64,000 nucleotides of DNA, taken from Isoetes taiwanensis. Lineage: Eukaryota; Streptophyta; Lycopodiopsida; Isoetales; Isoetaceae. A program made the translations under genes and the position numbers. This document shows, piece after piece, positions 45,124 to 56,994 of this stretch. A model generated the notes under the pieces. It was not told the origin of the DNA. It saw only the letters and a program-made list of their open reading frames with translations, and ran no database searches. The stretch is taken from assembly GCA_021234155.1 (NCBI GenBank), contig JAJEKV010000097.1:3596074-3660073 (forward strand). Reading direction: 5' to 3'. The first letter of the stretch is position 1. Each line of letters opens with the position of its first letter.

Positions 45124-45317
45124 AGGTGCTTCCCATGGGCCTCACCTACTGAGTTTTCTTGAGGTCTAGATCAAACTTTACCGAAGTTCCCATGGGCTTC
45201 TCAACCTCAAAAGACTTCGGGTTTTTGACTTGAATCTAAAGTAATCACCAAGTATTTCTCGACGAGGTTTTTAACCTGGACCAAAATTTTAGTCGCCAAT
45301 CTCATGGGAAAGCACCC
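45124..45317. mobile_element. Tourist-like MITE (194 bp), TTA target duplication
   Basis: The left end AGGTGCTTCCCATGGG and the inverted right end GGGTGCTTTCCCATGAG pair with few mismatches. TTA at 45121-45123 and 45318-45320 flanks the element. Short GGG-starting ends with a TTA/TAA duplication are typical of PIF/Harbinger-derived Tourist elements. There is no coding capacity. Confidence 0.72.
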
Positions 45318-45320
45318 TTA

Positions 45321-47095
45321 GCTATGTTCATGTTAGAAGAAAATGCCTTAGAAGCAAAGCCATGTTATTTTAAGCTACGTGATGGAGCTGTCATGTTAGC
45401 TAGATTTGTCATGCTTGAAAGTTTCTATTAGATAATGATTAGTCTATTGTTGTATCATATACTTAGTTTAGGGCAAGAAGGTGGAATCTTTAAGGAGGGG
45501 CCCTATGGTGTAATGTACACGTTCATGCAAGAAATGTGAAGACTTGAACACATTTCTATAGCTAAACAAGGACTAAAAAATACAATTTATGCACAGGGTA
45601 GCAAATGTAGATTGATGAGTGTAAAGATAGAAGAAAACGAAAGATATATTTGAAAAGAGGACAATGAATGAGGCTCAATCTTGGCGTCCGTGAAGGCGAT
45701 AAGAAAATTAGAAGGAAAAGGGAAAAGAAACCTAAATAAGACAAGTAAGGTTGGGAGAGTAGTAGTATGCAGGAACTAAAGTATAAACAATTCTGGTGGG
45801 AAAGTAGCACACTTTTTAGAGTAGCTAGAATTGCATTGAATTGAATGGATTCAATGTGGAAAGGATTAAAGACCAGCACATTACAAAAGTGTTGCTGAAC
45901 AGGAAGGTGGGTGCCTGCCTTTACAAGGGCACTGGCCTGGTCTTTTCTGCACTTAAATGGGCCACCATAGCAGCTTGTCACATTATATAGCTAGATAGAA
46001 GCGGGGCGTTCATCAAACTTGCTACAGAAAAAGACATGCATGGCACATTTTAACTCCCCAACTTGAGCCCATCTTGATGGAATTCAGGTAATACTTAATC
46101 ATCCCCTTCAGTTTTCCTTGTCATGATCAATTGTCAATGTGGGCATTTACTTTTCCTGGGCACTGTATTTATTACTAATATACACGCAAATCCAGTGGGG
46201 TCTATTGCCAATTTTTTTGTATATTTCCAAATTCTGTAATTGGACAATTTCAATTCCTATTCTTTTTCCTGTTCAACCAAATAAGCCCATCTTTGATACA
46301 CATTACTGAATATAATGATGCTGCATATTAACTGCCCTCATTCATATGGAGACAAAGAAGTACTCTCTGCTTCACGTAGACCTCTGATGAATGTCACATC
46401 ACTTCCTCCTTCCAGACTGTATAGATTGATGTATCCACAGAAATAGATTCATTAATTGCAGGCAAACATCCAAATCTGAAAAATTTAAAAGATCTTGTAG
46501 GTAGCTCCCTAGATTAATTGTGCATTGACATGTGAATTTATTCCAATGGTAAAGACTTGAAATCCCTGTCAAGTAAAAACTGTCGCCTTCCTCCGTACAT
46601 GATAGTGAATATGGTGATAATAATGATATTAATGATCGTGTTTATGGTGATGAAAATGCTCGACAGCATCAGGAACTGAAACTGAAAGCCTGTTTAGAGC
46701 ACTAGAACTGGTTTTTAGCCGAATTCAAGATATAAGCCTCCTTCCTTACATCTTCATACTTTTTAGTAGCAGATTCAATGTCAGTAGAGAACGACAAACA
46801 GGGAAGATCTTTAGACAAGCGTTTGGGTTTTCTAAAATTATCAGAATGGATTGATGAGGCACCTTACCGCTCAAAGCTCGGTCTAAGCTCATTTGCAACA
46901 GCGGTAATTTCACTATGAATCGAAAAGAGAGGCACTAGAAGGATTCCTGGAAGAAATACCAAGGTTCAGAAAGATCTGCCGGAGGTGCTATGTAGGCTTT
47001 TCTGAGCTTCGGCTTTGAATCTAGACTCTCTTTTTTGAAAGAAATTAGCCCTGTTTCGCAAGTACTCGGCCCTGGCTTGTAGTAGCGGCTCCTCT
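45321..47095. other. Intergenic AT-rich DNA
   Basis: Open frames, including a 139-codon minus frame near 45562-45981, show only background composition. No termini or repeats were noted. Confidence 0.45.
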
Positions 47096-47100
47096 CCGCC

Positions 47101-47358
47101 ATGCTGATACCATGCCCCTATGCCGCTGCCCTTACTATTACGGGAATCTCTCTCCCTATTGCCGTTCTTTTTGCCATACCTTCGTTATTTTTTCTGTCTT
47201 TTTCTTTCTTCCCTCAAATAGATGAGCTGCCTCACTTCTTGCCTTCAGTAAGAACCAATCACCCAAAAATCTTTTCCCAATGGCGCCGCGTAGGGTTCTA
47301 TATCTACTATACTCTGACACATTCGCTTTCTGATCTTGATTTCCGGTACACTGCCATT
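47101..47358 (+). CDS. Candidate first coding exon of an unidentified membrane protein
   Basis: ATG follows a GC-richer leader (CGGCTCCTCTCCGCC). Residues 1-38 are hydrophobic (AALTITGISLPIAVLFAIPS), suggesting a signal anchor. A hydrophilic part follows with KIFSQWRRVGFYIYYTLTHS and LSDLDFRYTAI. The frame runs to a donor-like ATTGTAAGC at 47358/47359 in phase 0. The codon pattern and the sharp local rise in GC support a real exon. I do not recognise the family and found no second exon downstream. Confidence 0.4.
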
Positions 47359-47472
47359 GTAAGCAAGGTCCAGATCAGCATATTAACGGCACACAAATTT
47401 ACATAAAAGATTTTATTTGATGCGATTCGGAAGATAATGAAATTCCCGCAAGTCAGAGCTTACGATTGTGAT

Positions 47473-47706
47473 TCAAGCGCCGGAAAACTCTCCAGCGAAG
47501 AAAAGCTGCAAGGTACGTATGAACCAGCCATTATACAGGTTAATTCCTTCCCGATCTGAAAAATGAATTGAGCTCCGAATTTGGCGTCGTTTGATCCGAG
47601 CAACTAAAAGCTGCTGCAAGCGGCGTATGAAGAATGCCGCCGAGGAGGACGTTGTGCCTCTTGTGGATTGAGCTTTTAGACGGAAGATCAAACATCGTTG
47701 ATTCAT
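47473..47706 (-). CDS. Candidate short ORF, opposite strand near 47.5 kb
   Basis: Minus frame of 77 codons beginning MNQRCLIFRLKAQSTRGTTS, rich in Arg and Ser with FIRRLQQLLVARIKRRQIRS. It could be a transit-peptide-like first exon of a gene reading leftwards, or chance in a GC-richer patch. It would run towards the plus-strand candidate exon at 47101-47358. Confidence 0.2.
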   Translation of the reverse strand: MNQRCLIFRLKAQSTRGTTSSSAAFFIRRLQQLLVARIKRRQIRSSIHFSDREGINLYNGWFIRTLQLFFAGEFSGA

Positions 47707-48004
47707 AAACTTCGAATACCGATAGCGAAAAAGGAATATACATTACGCCCTTTTTATGTTTCGTGGACAAATTTCCAGCAATCTGTAAATTTGCTGACAC
47801 GTCACCATATCTTAACCCTGCTCCAGGTTCATGCTTAGGTTCTATGTGGTCTCCGAACAATCCTCAAATTGCTATCACCATGTTTGGACACATGAAACCC
47901 GACAAAGGATCGACAAAGGATCGATTCGTCCGCTACACATCCCAATCCTTTATTCGTAGCCTTCAATCTCGCCCTCACCATCTCCTCCCATCTTTCGATA
48001 TTGT

Positions 48005-48145
48005 TCCAGAACATCCTATAACCACCCAGCCTAGTCCTCACTTAATACTACCATCCCGCGTACTCACCTGGGAGAAAACTCAATAATTTGAAGCCCCAAA
48101 ACATCCTATAACCACCCAGCTTGAGTCCTCCATAATGCTACCATC
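48005..48145 (+). repeat. About 92-bp tandem duplication
   Basis: AACATCCTATAACCACCCAG occurs near 48010 and 48102, followed in both by a TCCT..TACCATCC stretch. Confidence 0.75.
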
Positions 48146-48697
48146 CACACGTAATACTCTCACACCAAGAGGAGCCTCAATGATTTTGAAGCACCAATTT
48201 CTAACGTCCACATGTACATGGATCCTATACAGAGTTCCAACTACCAACAAGGATACTCGTGACCCTCGCCAATTACCAATGTCACAAATGATAAATAAAC
48301 TTGGAGTTGTGGGTATTAATCGTCTGACTGCCTAGATGACTTTGAATCACCCACATGCTTCCATCAAATTTCTAATGAACCGACAGGCTTTCCATCTACT
48401 TGTAATCTCAATCTAGATGTCACCAATCACCGCATACTACACATGTCGATTAAAGTGGAAAAATAAAGAAAATTTCATATTTTACATATTCATAGATACA
48501 TCATGCTACAGAATAAATTCATAAAAATATAGCTTTTACGTTACACTTGAGAAAAAGTGCCAAATGCAATAAGCGCAAACCAATATCCTACCCACACTTA
48601 AGGTGTTTATGGTTTTGGCAATGGTTCAAAAGAATCTTTCAAGCCTCAAACCAAAACCTCATTCTAAGGGATAATTGGATCTATGTTACATCTTTTT

Positions 48698-48770
48698 GGA
48701 GTTTACGCCCCTAGGGAGGCAAGCCACACCTCGCTCATGTGGGTTTTTGTTATTTTCTCCAATTTGCTAT
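48698..48770 (-). repeat. Family-C tail, inverted copy
   Basis: Minus strand reads AACCCACATGAGCGAGG, GGCTTGCCTCCCTAGGGGC and GTAAACTCCAAAA. This matches the ends of copies at 27858-27897 and 31073-31105. Confidence 0.5.
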
Positions 48771-48789
48771 TGCCCTTAAATTAGTCACC

Positions 48790-49135
48790 TCTGTTAGTGT
48801 GTGAAGGGGCCTATCATTTGCCCTTCATCACCAGGTGCAGGATCATAGAAGCGAGCAAGAGATCCCCGTCACTTCTTTCCCTCCATTGTTTCTAAATGTT
48901 CTACTCTAGATCTCAAGATTATTTAGATCTTCGGGAGCTCTCTCTTTCCTTGCATCTTCTTGTATAATAATCCAGGTTACCAAGTTGGAGGATTTATGCG
49001 TAGCTAATAATATATCGGTTTTAGAAGCGGATAGAATTACTCTGTAGTAATTCTCTATGTGCAATGGATCATGTATTCTTTACTTCACCATATAACATAA
49101 AAAGCTCGTTCTTTCAAGAAAAAAAAAAAAAAAGT
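48790..49135 (+). mobile_element. Possible LINE-A-like 3' UTR with poly(A)
   Basis: A forward stretch ends AACATAAAAAGCTCGTTC, TTTCAAG and then a 15-A run (49119-49133). The arrangement recalls the LINE-A 3' ends (AATAAAGCTTGTC, CTTCAAAA). No coding part is seen. Confidence 0.35.
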
Positions 49136-49739
49136 TCGGTTGGGCTACTTTCTCAAATTGTAAAAAGTTTTCACAAAGAAATACATTTATACAGGACAAT
49201 GGCATTTGCCTGCAATGAAATTGCAAAGGATATCTAGCTAAAATGTTTGTTTGTTAGTGGAAACTAAAATCAGCGTGCCAAAAAGTTCAACATCCGTGCA
49301 TCATGGTATGAATCTTGAAAGCTACCTTTCGATGTCTAAGGATTTTTAAGCAATTTAAATGTGTGTTTCCAACATAATGTATAACCTAAAACATGCTATG
49401 GCGAGCATTTTTTAGCCAATAGTTGGAAAAGGGAGTTCTATAGAGAAAGGAGACTAAATTCCAAAGAAAACCAACATAAGAACCAAATAACAATGAAAAT
49501 ATGGAAGAAACTTTACTAAGGTTGATAAAGGTTCATAAGGAAAGCTTGGAGGCATGTCTATAAGGTGTGAGTACAATTGCAATAACATTTACAAAAAGAA
49601 ATTATTGTGGCGACCGTCGTCATACTCTATTTTGTGTTTTTGTTTGTTGTGCTACAGAAAGGTATTATGGAATTAGAGATTGATAATGAGATAAAAGGGC
49701 AAAAGAAGAAATAGTGCAAAAATGTACATTCATTGATGA

Positions 49740-50595
49740 AAGACTTCAGCCATATCGCACACCTAAATACCACCCGACAAAATAGAAGCCGAAATGTGCA
49801 TTTTTTCCACATCAATATTTAGACTTCCTTAACTCTAGCATCTTAATAGTTTTTGGCTTAGTTGTCTTCACCGATTCGCGAGTTGAAACATGACTATAGC
49901 ACATGTTCTTACAAACATCGGTGTTTTGGACTTTATGATTCTAGCATCTTAATACTTGGTGTCGGGCTCCCTTGCTATGTAGAAGCGACAAACTTATAAT
50001 GAACTGTCATCATCTTGCTACGTTTCTTGGCGGAACTATATCAAGACTTAGCACTCCCTAAATGAAGATGAAGGAAATATGCCATCAAATAGATCATTTC
50101 AGTTACATCCATCCATTTTAGAAAGTTGCGCATATTTAATTCAATCAAAATTATTCTACTCAGCGATATATCGCACACCTAAACCAGGACAAAATAGGGC
50201 CAAAATATTGCATTTTTTTCCAAATCAATATTTGGACTTCATAATTCCTAACATCGATATTTTTGGCTTGGTTGTCTTGCGGTTGCAAGTTGAAGCATGA
50301 CTATATGCGTGTTCTTACAAACATGTGTGTTTGGACTTCATGATTCTAACATCTTAATATTTGTGGCTTAGTTGTTTTCGCGATATCCAAAGTGTCGGGG
50401 CTCCCTTGCTTTATGTCAAAGGACAAACTTATAAACTGAATGCGTCATCTTGCCCATTCTTATTCCAGGAACTATGTCAAGACTTAGCACTCCCTAAATG
50501 TGGCCGAGGGAAATATGCCATCTAAATAAGATGAGGCTGGGTTACATCCCATCCATTTCTAGAGTTGCACATATTTACCCCAATCAAAATTGATT
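49740..50595 (+). repeat. Tandem duplication, unit about 410-435 bp
   Basis: TATCGCACACCTAAA occurs near 49754 and 50167, and AAGACTTAGCACTCCCTAAA near 50044 and 50476. GGCTCCCTTGCT also occurs twice. The copies differ by many single-base indels. Confidence 0.85.
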
Positions 50596-50599
50596 AGGA

Positions 50600-51764
50600 A
50601 CTTTTATAGCTTTGGCAAACTGTGTTTCAATATCACGATGTTTTCATTTTATTTTTTGGATTCAATCGATCAATTTGCAAACTAACTAGGCATTTACTAC
50701 TATATTTAAAAAAAATTCCTTGAATTTCTTGAGAAATTATAGCATTAAATATTGCTAGCAGTTACTTTTGTAGTAATAGGTTTTTGCTGCCATGTCTTTA
50801 TAAAGAATCTTTGTCTTTATAAAAAGGAACTCATGATGGGGAAGTCTATTATTTTTAGTAGGTTTTTCGTTTAAGTTTTCACGGCAATATTTCCTCGATT
50901 ATGTTTCTTAACAACTTTCCCTAAAATCCCATGAAGAGGAAAATATACCACTCAAGAATATTTTACTAAATCAGGAAGGCAATTATTGCAAAGAGACGGA
51001 GCTTACCTCTTGTCTCCTTTTGCTTATAGCGACTTTTTATAACCTAAGCTTACGATAATGAGCCACATTTTTTTATAAGGGTATAGAATGAGCATGAACT
51101 TCATAGATAAGATCATATAAAATCACATTCATGCACAAAGGAAATATAAAATATATAGAAGCCAAAACAAAAGCTGACAAACCTATACACCGCAACTAAA
51201 GGAGGTGTTAGAGAGAGCCCACAAAGTCTTTGCCTAACATTGAAAGTGGAACAACTCCATTTCCCAAAAGTGCGTTATATTCAAAATCAAATTGCTCTGA
51301 GCCAACCCAAGAACATATTTAGAGGTTAAGTTTTCTCTCTCTATCCAACCCATAATTGTTGATAATCTTCATGCTTTTCATTGTTTTAATATTACATTCC
51401 ATTAATTTGCTAAGCTGTCACGTACATTTTCTACTAGAGAACAAACATGTTCCATTATAATAAAAGAACGAGGACCTGCGTGTTCAAGCATTATTATTTA
51501 ACACCATAGCTATGATATACCGATATTTTCAAAAGCGGATTAGATACGCAAATGTAGAATAGTTGTGGAAGTGAGAGCAAGTGAGAGCACGTTCAAGTTT
51601 TATTTGATCCAAAAATAGCCAAATATTGTCTTTTGCATGGGCGGCTTGATTCAAAAGAACCCCTTTTGGTTTTCCACCGCCGGAACACATATAAGTGCGG
51701 AGTTTGAAGAATTGTATTGACAAGCATATCACGGTTTTCTAGATTTCTTGGTCTGTTTCTTCAA
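50600..51764. other. AT-rich DNA without recognisable genes
   Basis: No coding domains, element ends or tandem repeats were identified. Confidence 0.45.
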
Positions 51765-52460
51765 ATTATGTCCACTAATATATTTAGATACATAAATGAA
51801 TATTTACACAAATCCAAATATCACCAAATGCATTTGAATCTATACGAAGCATTACCGTCTCGCGAAGATAAGGTAAAAATCTCTCTTTTAACGGCGTGAT
51901 GCACATGAAATTAACTGCTAAATATTCATGCATAATATGCCATTTGATCCCTTGCTAAGGACCTAGAACTCTTGTTTATAGAGTTTTGCAAGCTTCAAAA
52001 TGGAGAACTGATATGATCTAAAAGCTGCAAGGGCATATCTTCATCATATCCCACCAATTACCAATCTAACTTAGCTGTTGAGTTCATGCAGAAAACCCTC
52101 TCATTTTTAATGCGGTAAAAATGGAATCTGGTCTTCTGTAGTATCTTGCATAGCGGGCTTCAAGTAAAGCTGCTATGAAATCTTGAAACTAGTCAAACAC
52201 AGAACTCTATCACCGACTTGACTCAAATCTATGTCCACGGATCACGGTCCGCGATTCATATTAAGCGTTTCATTAGTTTGGATTTATTTAATTGTGGCTT
52301 TTAAATTTTGTGCCTTTTTTTTGTAAAAGGTCTAGATTTTTCGCCATGTGGCATAAAAAAGCTATTAGTTCACGTGACACAATCTAAAGCCGTCAAATGG
52401 GATGGCCGGGACAAATAAACATCACCTTTTTTATAATATAGGATAAAATGCTTTATAAAG
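51765..52460 (-). repeat. 650-bp dispersed repeat R2, copy 2
   Basis: Parallel to 22480-23119, sharing TTTAGATACATAAATGAATA, AGGTAAAAATCTCTCTT, GCGGGCTTCAAGTAAA and AGCTATTAGTTCACGTG. Its right edge reads TCCTATATTATAAAA on the minus strand. Next to it is an (AAGAT)n run at 52465-52488. Confidence 0.8.
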
Positions 52461-52464
52461 AAGG

Positions 52465-52488
52465 AAGATAAAGATAAGATAAGATAAG
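52465..52488 (+). repeat. (AAGAT)n microsatellite
   Basis: Four to five units, one interrupted. Its reverse complement resembles the CTTAT-type tail of the LINE-B-like end at 56300. Confidence 0.85.
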
Positions 52489-52499
52489 AAGGCATTTTA

Positions 52500-54540
52500 C
52501 GTCTTTTCCTGTGGGCCAGGACCAAACTCAACCAAATTGTATACGCCAAGACCTTAAACTACTGGTCTTCTTCAAAATTATTCCTCTATAGAGCTTTGTA
52601 GTCCCTTTGAATAGTGCTCTATCGATATATGATAACCTTAGGCATTTGAATTAGATGAAAAAGATACATCAATTGTACCATCAACATGAGAGAGTTAGAA
52701 GGAAACAACAGTGTAGATATGCATGCAGAGAAGAGGAACTCGGGAATAAGGAAGTATTGGAAGTAGATGAAATGAGAAATATACACTCTACGAGTAAAAG
52801 TAACAATTGACTCCCAAAAACTGATGTGCCATAAGCGAACCAAATTTTGATAAGAAGCGGGACTGTGGAAACACATCATGTAGAAGGTAATTATTGTTAA
52901 AAGGCGTGTTTTGTGAAATTTTGACATCCATAATTATTATGAATTCCTCCATATTTCCCTCGGTTTAGCATATATAAAGAAATACGGTGACATAGAACCT
53001 TCTTGGATTCACGTATATCTTTGCAAGTCAATCACTAAGCCCGGTATACAACTTTAGAAATAAATTAGAAGACTTTCAAAGTGGTAGCGAAGGCTTAGGT
53101 TGTGGCTCTGGGAAGTAAAGCGAGGCATGCTACTAGACCCTTGCAAAGCGGGGAAAATACCCTCTTACGAGAAACCAAAAGAAGCGCTCACACCCAAAGG
53201 AAAAAAATATATATATTTCTCACCTCGATATGGCCATAATGGTTTAGATATTATAGTCTCTTAAAGTAGTAGGTAAAGCATCCAAAACAATAGTGATAAT
53301 TCAGGAAAGGAGCATCACCAAAAAGGCACACAACACCTATTATTTGCATCTTTCCTTAGCTTTCCTTAAGGTGATGGCAATGAAAGTGAATCAAGCAGGG
53401 ATCCCATTTGATACGACACCAACATAAAAAAAAATCACATAACTTTGAAAAGTTCTTTGAATAAAATAGGCTAAGAACACAAAAATGGAATCGGATGCAA
53501 AAATTATCATGGATTATCGAACCCGCCAGAAAGGTATAACTCCAAGGCATTCATCTTTACAAATGCTTTTTTAAAGGTCTGCAATACTTGTGCATTATCC
53601 AAAGGCGAGTATGGTCTCCATTAGCTTCAAATGGTTTCACCTATAAAAAGGGGAATATTGTCACATACAAATATAGCTAATAAAATGGATACGCAGACCT
53701 ACAACATGCTTACAATGAACCAAAATATATTATTTTACAAAATAATCAAACCAATTTGATAGATTTTGTAATGTTCTCATCATAGAAAAATGGCTTTCAA
53801 TTTAATTTGCAGCGATAATGTTATTTTACATCTTTTAACCTAAAGAACCATTTTTCATCAGTTTTAAAATGGAATATGTGACGTTCTCTAAAATGTAAAT
53901 ATAAATACATATAATTTCTAGGCTATGTCACCATACAATCCCTACATGTGCCTTGTTATACCATAGGGTGTGGATAAGGGAGCATGGCTAAGTTATTCCA
54001 CACTTAACTTAGCCAACCTTAGGCATGGGACCATTTCCATGGCCCCATCCTATTGGGCACACCGCCACAGGCGCGCAATTGGAGCCACGAGGCATGACAT
54101 GACAACCCTAATATATTAATGGCCAGCCTAACCCCCTATGCCATTTTTTTTTTGCTCCCAACAGTCCTAGAACCTTGTTGTGGCTCAAAACTCCGTTTAG
54201 AAATGTTGTGGCATAACATAACTGACAGCTTCCCAGGCGGCACATCGGAAAGGAGTGGGAACTGCCGGACCTTTGAGGGCCATGGAGGCATGAGGAGGCG
54301 GTGGAAATTCCTCGAGTAGGTATTTGAAGTAGAGTCCCTTGTAGATCATCACGGAATTTAAGATTCGAGATGAGGAGTTATTCGTATCTCTAATAAAGCC
54401 ATTCTAGAACTCTTAGTTTGGATCTCAAACCCTAATGAATGAACCCTAGCGTAAGTTAGATGCATGTGATTAGAGATTAGATGTTATTCTCATTATTTGT
54501 CATGTTATGTGGATATATGATATTGTTTGATCATGTTTTA
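52500..54540. other. AT-rich DNA without recognisable genes
   Basis: No domain-bearing frame was seen. Near 53940-54110 the composition becomes GC-richer. This may mark the unresolved left side of the LTR ending at 55426. Confidence 0.4.
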
Positions 54541-55426
54541 CTCTCTTATTAGAGAGGAGGGTAGATGCACCTAGTAGCCATTATTTAGATGATGCTCCCT
54601 TGCGGCACGTGCATAAGAGCCCACTTGTCGGGGGCTATGTCAGGTGATTAGCACCATATGAGGGTTAGTGGCAAGAATGGAGGGAGAGTTCTGTGGCCTT
54701 GACTCTGAGGGACCCGCATAGCGGGCTAGGCTATAGTCGGTCACTTACGTGCAGGCCAGATATGGGTGGAGCACTTCACGGATCAATGGGGTGCATGCGA
54801 CTCTCAGGGGATTCTGGCGTCTAGCCGTCCATGGAGCCATTGTTCCCGAAGGGAGATACAACACTCCCTATCTCATCGAGACTTGGGAGATGATATCACT
54901 TCCAATAGGGTGATATCATGAGACTACGACTTTTGAGTTTATAGTCATGCCGAGCGATTTAGCCCATCTCCAAAGTATGCACAGGAGGGGCAAATGGAGA
55001 AGGTCAACCCCTAACCATTGTGCATAGCCAGCCCTGCCATTGTTATGTTCTCCGTCCCATATCTTGAGGCCCAGTCATCACGGTCTATCTTTCCCTTATG
55101 GTGAGAGCACGGGTAGGAGAAAGACTTATGTGTTTTCACAGATATGTTGTTATCATTGAAATATACCTATGGATGGATGGACATGCACTACCCCTTCGTG
55201 GTAGTTGATTATGTATATTGTTGCCAGTGCTAACATTATAGTATGCTTCCCCTGTTATAAGGAGGAGCCCATAGGGGCCGGGCATGAAAGACACCTCCGT
55301 GTTTCCCCTACCCGCTGGCCATCCCAAGCGAGGCGGGGCGGGGAGGGCCCATGTAGCGGGTAATCTTTTGGATGGGATTTCCCGTGGGGATGCAACCGGT
55401 GCGTCGTATACTTTTAGGGCGTCACA
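54540..55426 (+). mobile_element. LTR-retrotransposon LTR (3' part; left edge unresolved)
   Basis: The sequence ends GGGCGTCACA directly before a primer-binding-site-like TGGTATC. A GC-richer block without open frames precedes it, as in long plant LTRs. The start was not found, so the given left edge is only a lower bound on extent. No gag or pol follows, and no second LTR is visible in the window. Confidence 0.5.
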
Positions 55427-55427
55427 A

Positions 55428-55438
55428 TGGTATCGAGC
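55428..55438 (+). promoter_or_regulatory. Primer-binding site for initiator tRNA-Met (one base lost)
   Basis: TGGTATCGAGC differs from the plant consensus TGGTATCAGAGC by one missing A. It lies one base after the LTR terminal CA, the normal position for priming minus-strand DNA synthesis. Confidence 0.65.
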
Positions 55439-55576
55439 AACGTTCTTGATGGGCAGGCTTCGAACCTTAACTAAGTAAGGTTCAATGAGCCTAGTAGAGT
55501 ATGGAATGAGAATTCTAACATTGAACCTCGGTGGGAATTTTTTTTCCAAGTAGCAGAGGTCATAAGTTAGGATACA

Positions 55577-56077
55577 TCATAGATTCAGGGAAAACAATGA
55601 GTCAAGCGAGCATTCTAATAAATTTAAGTGGAAATTATACATTGGCATCAAATTTACGCAGAAGATGGGCGAAGAATCACCCCAAATCGAGACACAGGTG
55701 AAAATGGGTGCAAATTCATCATTAAAACCCCAAACCATTAGAAAATTAAGAATTCCAAAAAAAATGATGAAAAGGGAATAACCATTAATAAGTGTGGCTA
55801 AAGTTAATAGGAGAATAATGATAATGGAATATTCTCTAACATGGAGAGGCATCTTTTTTCCTTTTAAACACCATTTTAGCCATCTTTTGGTCTGGGCCAA
55901 GACACTCTTATTAAATACATGTTCTTGACATGTATAAACCATCTGTAGAGGGACTAGTTTCACCGATTGAGACCTCTCCCCTCTTAGGTTGTGTAAATCA
56001 GAAGAGGAGCTCGCAAGGTGAGGGCAGCCCACACCCTGCAAAAGAAATGGGCGATTAATCACCGAGGCTTGGAACAA
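55577..56077 (-). CDS. Unidentified 166-codon ORF with hydrophobic segments
   Basis: The product has two hydrophobic stretches around IIIILLLTLATLINGYSLF and FFGILNFLMVWGF. No family is recognised. It occupies the place where gag would lie downstream of the LTR but is on the opposite strand. Probably fortuitous in AT-rich DNA. Confidence 0.15.
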   Translation of the reverse strand: MFQASVINRPFLLQGVGCPHLASSSSDLHNLRGERSQSVKLVPLQMVYTCQEHVFNKSVLAQTKRWLKWCLKGKKMPLHVREYSIIIILLLTLATLINGYSLFIIFFGILNFLMVWGFNDEFAPIFTCVSIWGDSSPIFCVNLMPMYNFHLNLLECSLDSLFSLNL

Positions 56078-56154
56078 TTATTCTAGATCAATGGCCTTCC
56101 AATCCTTGGGCGAGCTATGTCTAGATAATTTTTAAGCACAAAATATTACCAGTA

Positions 56155-56326
56155 TTAGCATTATCTTCTTCTTGGTATTCTTTTAATATTTGGTTCTTGT
56201 GTTTTGATGGCGGGGCCTAGTCTCCGGGTTTTAGATGGGTTTGCCCGCTTGCATGTCTTGAATCCCATAACCCGTTGGGTTCCAAAGTGGGCGTAAAAAT
56301 TCATCTTATCTTATCTTATCTTGATC
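56155..56326 (+). mobile_element. LINE-B-like solo 3' tail with (CTTAT)n end
   Basis: Reads TGAATCCCATAACCCGTTGG, GTTCCAAAGTGGGCGTAAAA and then about four CTTAT units (56303-56322). This matches the LINE-B tail layout CCCATAGG, TTGG, CCGTGG, CGTAAAA plus a simple repeat. It is more diverged than the others. Confidence 0.55.
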
Positions 56327-56994
56327 TCCAACTTAAATTAATCGGTTTTTCCTAGCCATAAAAGATTAACAAAAGTTGTGGTTTTTGGTATGTTATAACA
56401 AAGGTTTTAAAGGTTTTGAATGGTATTAAAGTAGCATTACTCCGTATAATCGCGATGGTGGAAACCTAGACTTTAGTTTTAGAGAAGCGAGGAGTGGAAT
56501 AGAAAGAAATTTGAAGTGGATTTATCGTCTGAATGTCGATCTTACTGCTGCATATTAGCGTCTGGCGAGGGCGACATAAATATAGGTTATAGAGGGCATC
56601 GGTTCAAGGGTAAGTGATGTTTGGAAGCCTTACTGAAAGTACGGAAACGATTGAAGGTCATAAAGTTAAGCTCGATCTGCTCGTTCTTTGAGAGCGTGCT
56701 AGGATTCTTTGGAGATGAAGCCATATCTAGGTAAGGCCTTGAGAGAGGGTTCGCAGGGGAGGTTAACTCCTGGGACTAAGTTCTTTGTGTTGAATTGGAT
56801 CAGGGCTACCGATTACATATGAAGTGCCATCCAGAAAATGGACCTTCGGACAACACCGATGCGGTTTTGGGACTTAGAAGAAGGGGCATCATAGGCTGGA
56901 GCTTTGTCTACCTTGCATACACGGTACGGCAGAAGCCCCTTCTTTGATGAGGAACTTGTATTATCTTAATAGGCGCCATATCACAGTTCTTCTT

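Noticed and set aside
45562-45981. 139-codon minus-strand frame with hydrophobic stretches
   Set aside because: Composition mirrors the local purine-rich plus strand, there is no recognisable domain, and splice or regulatory context is missing.
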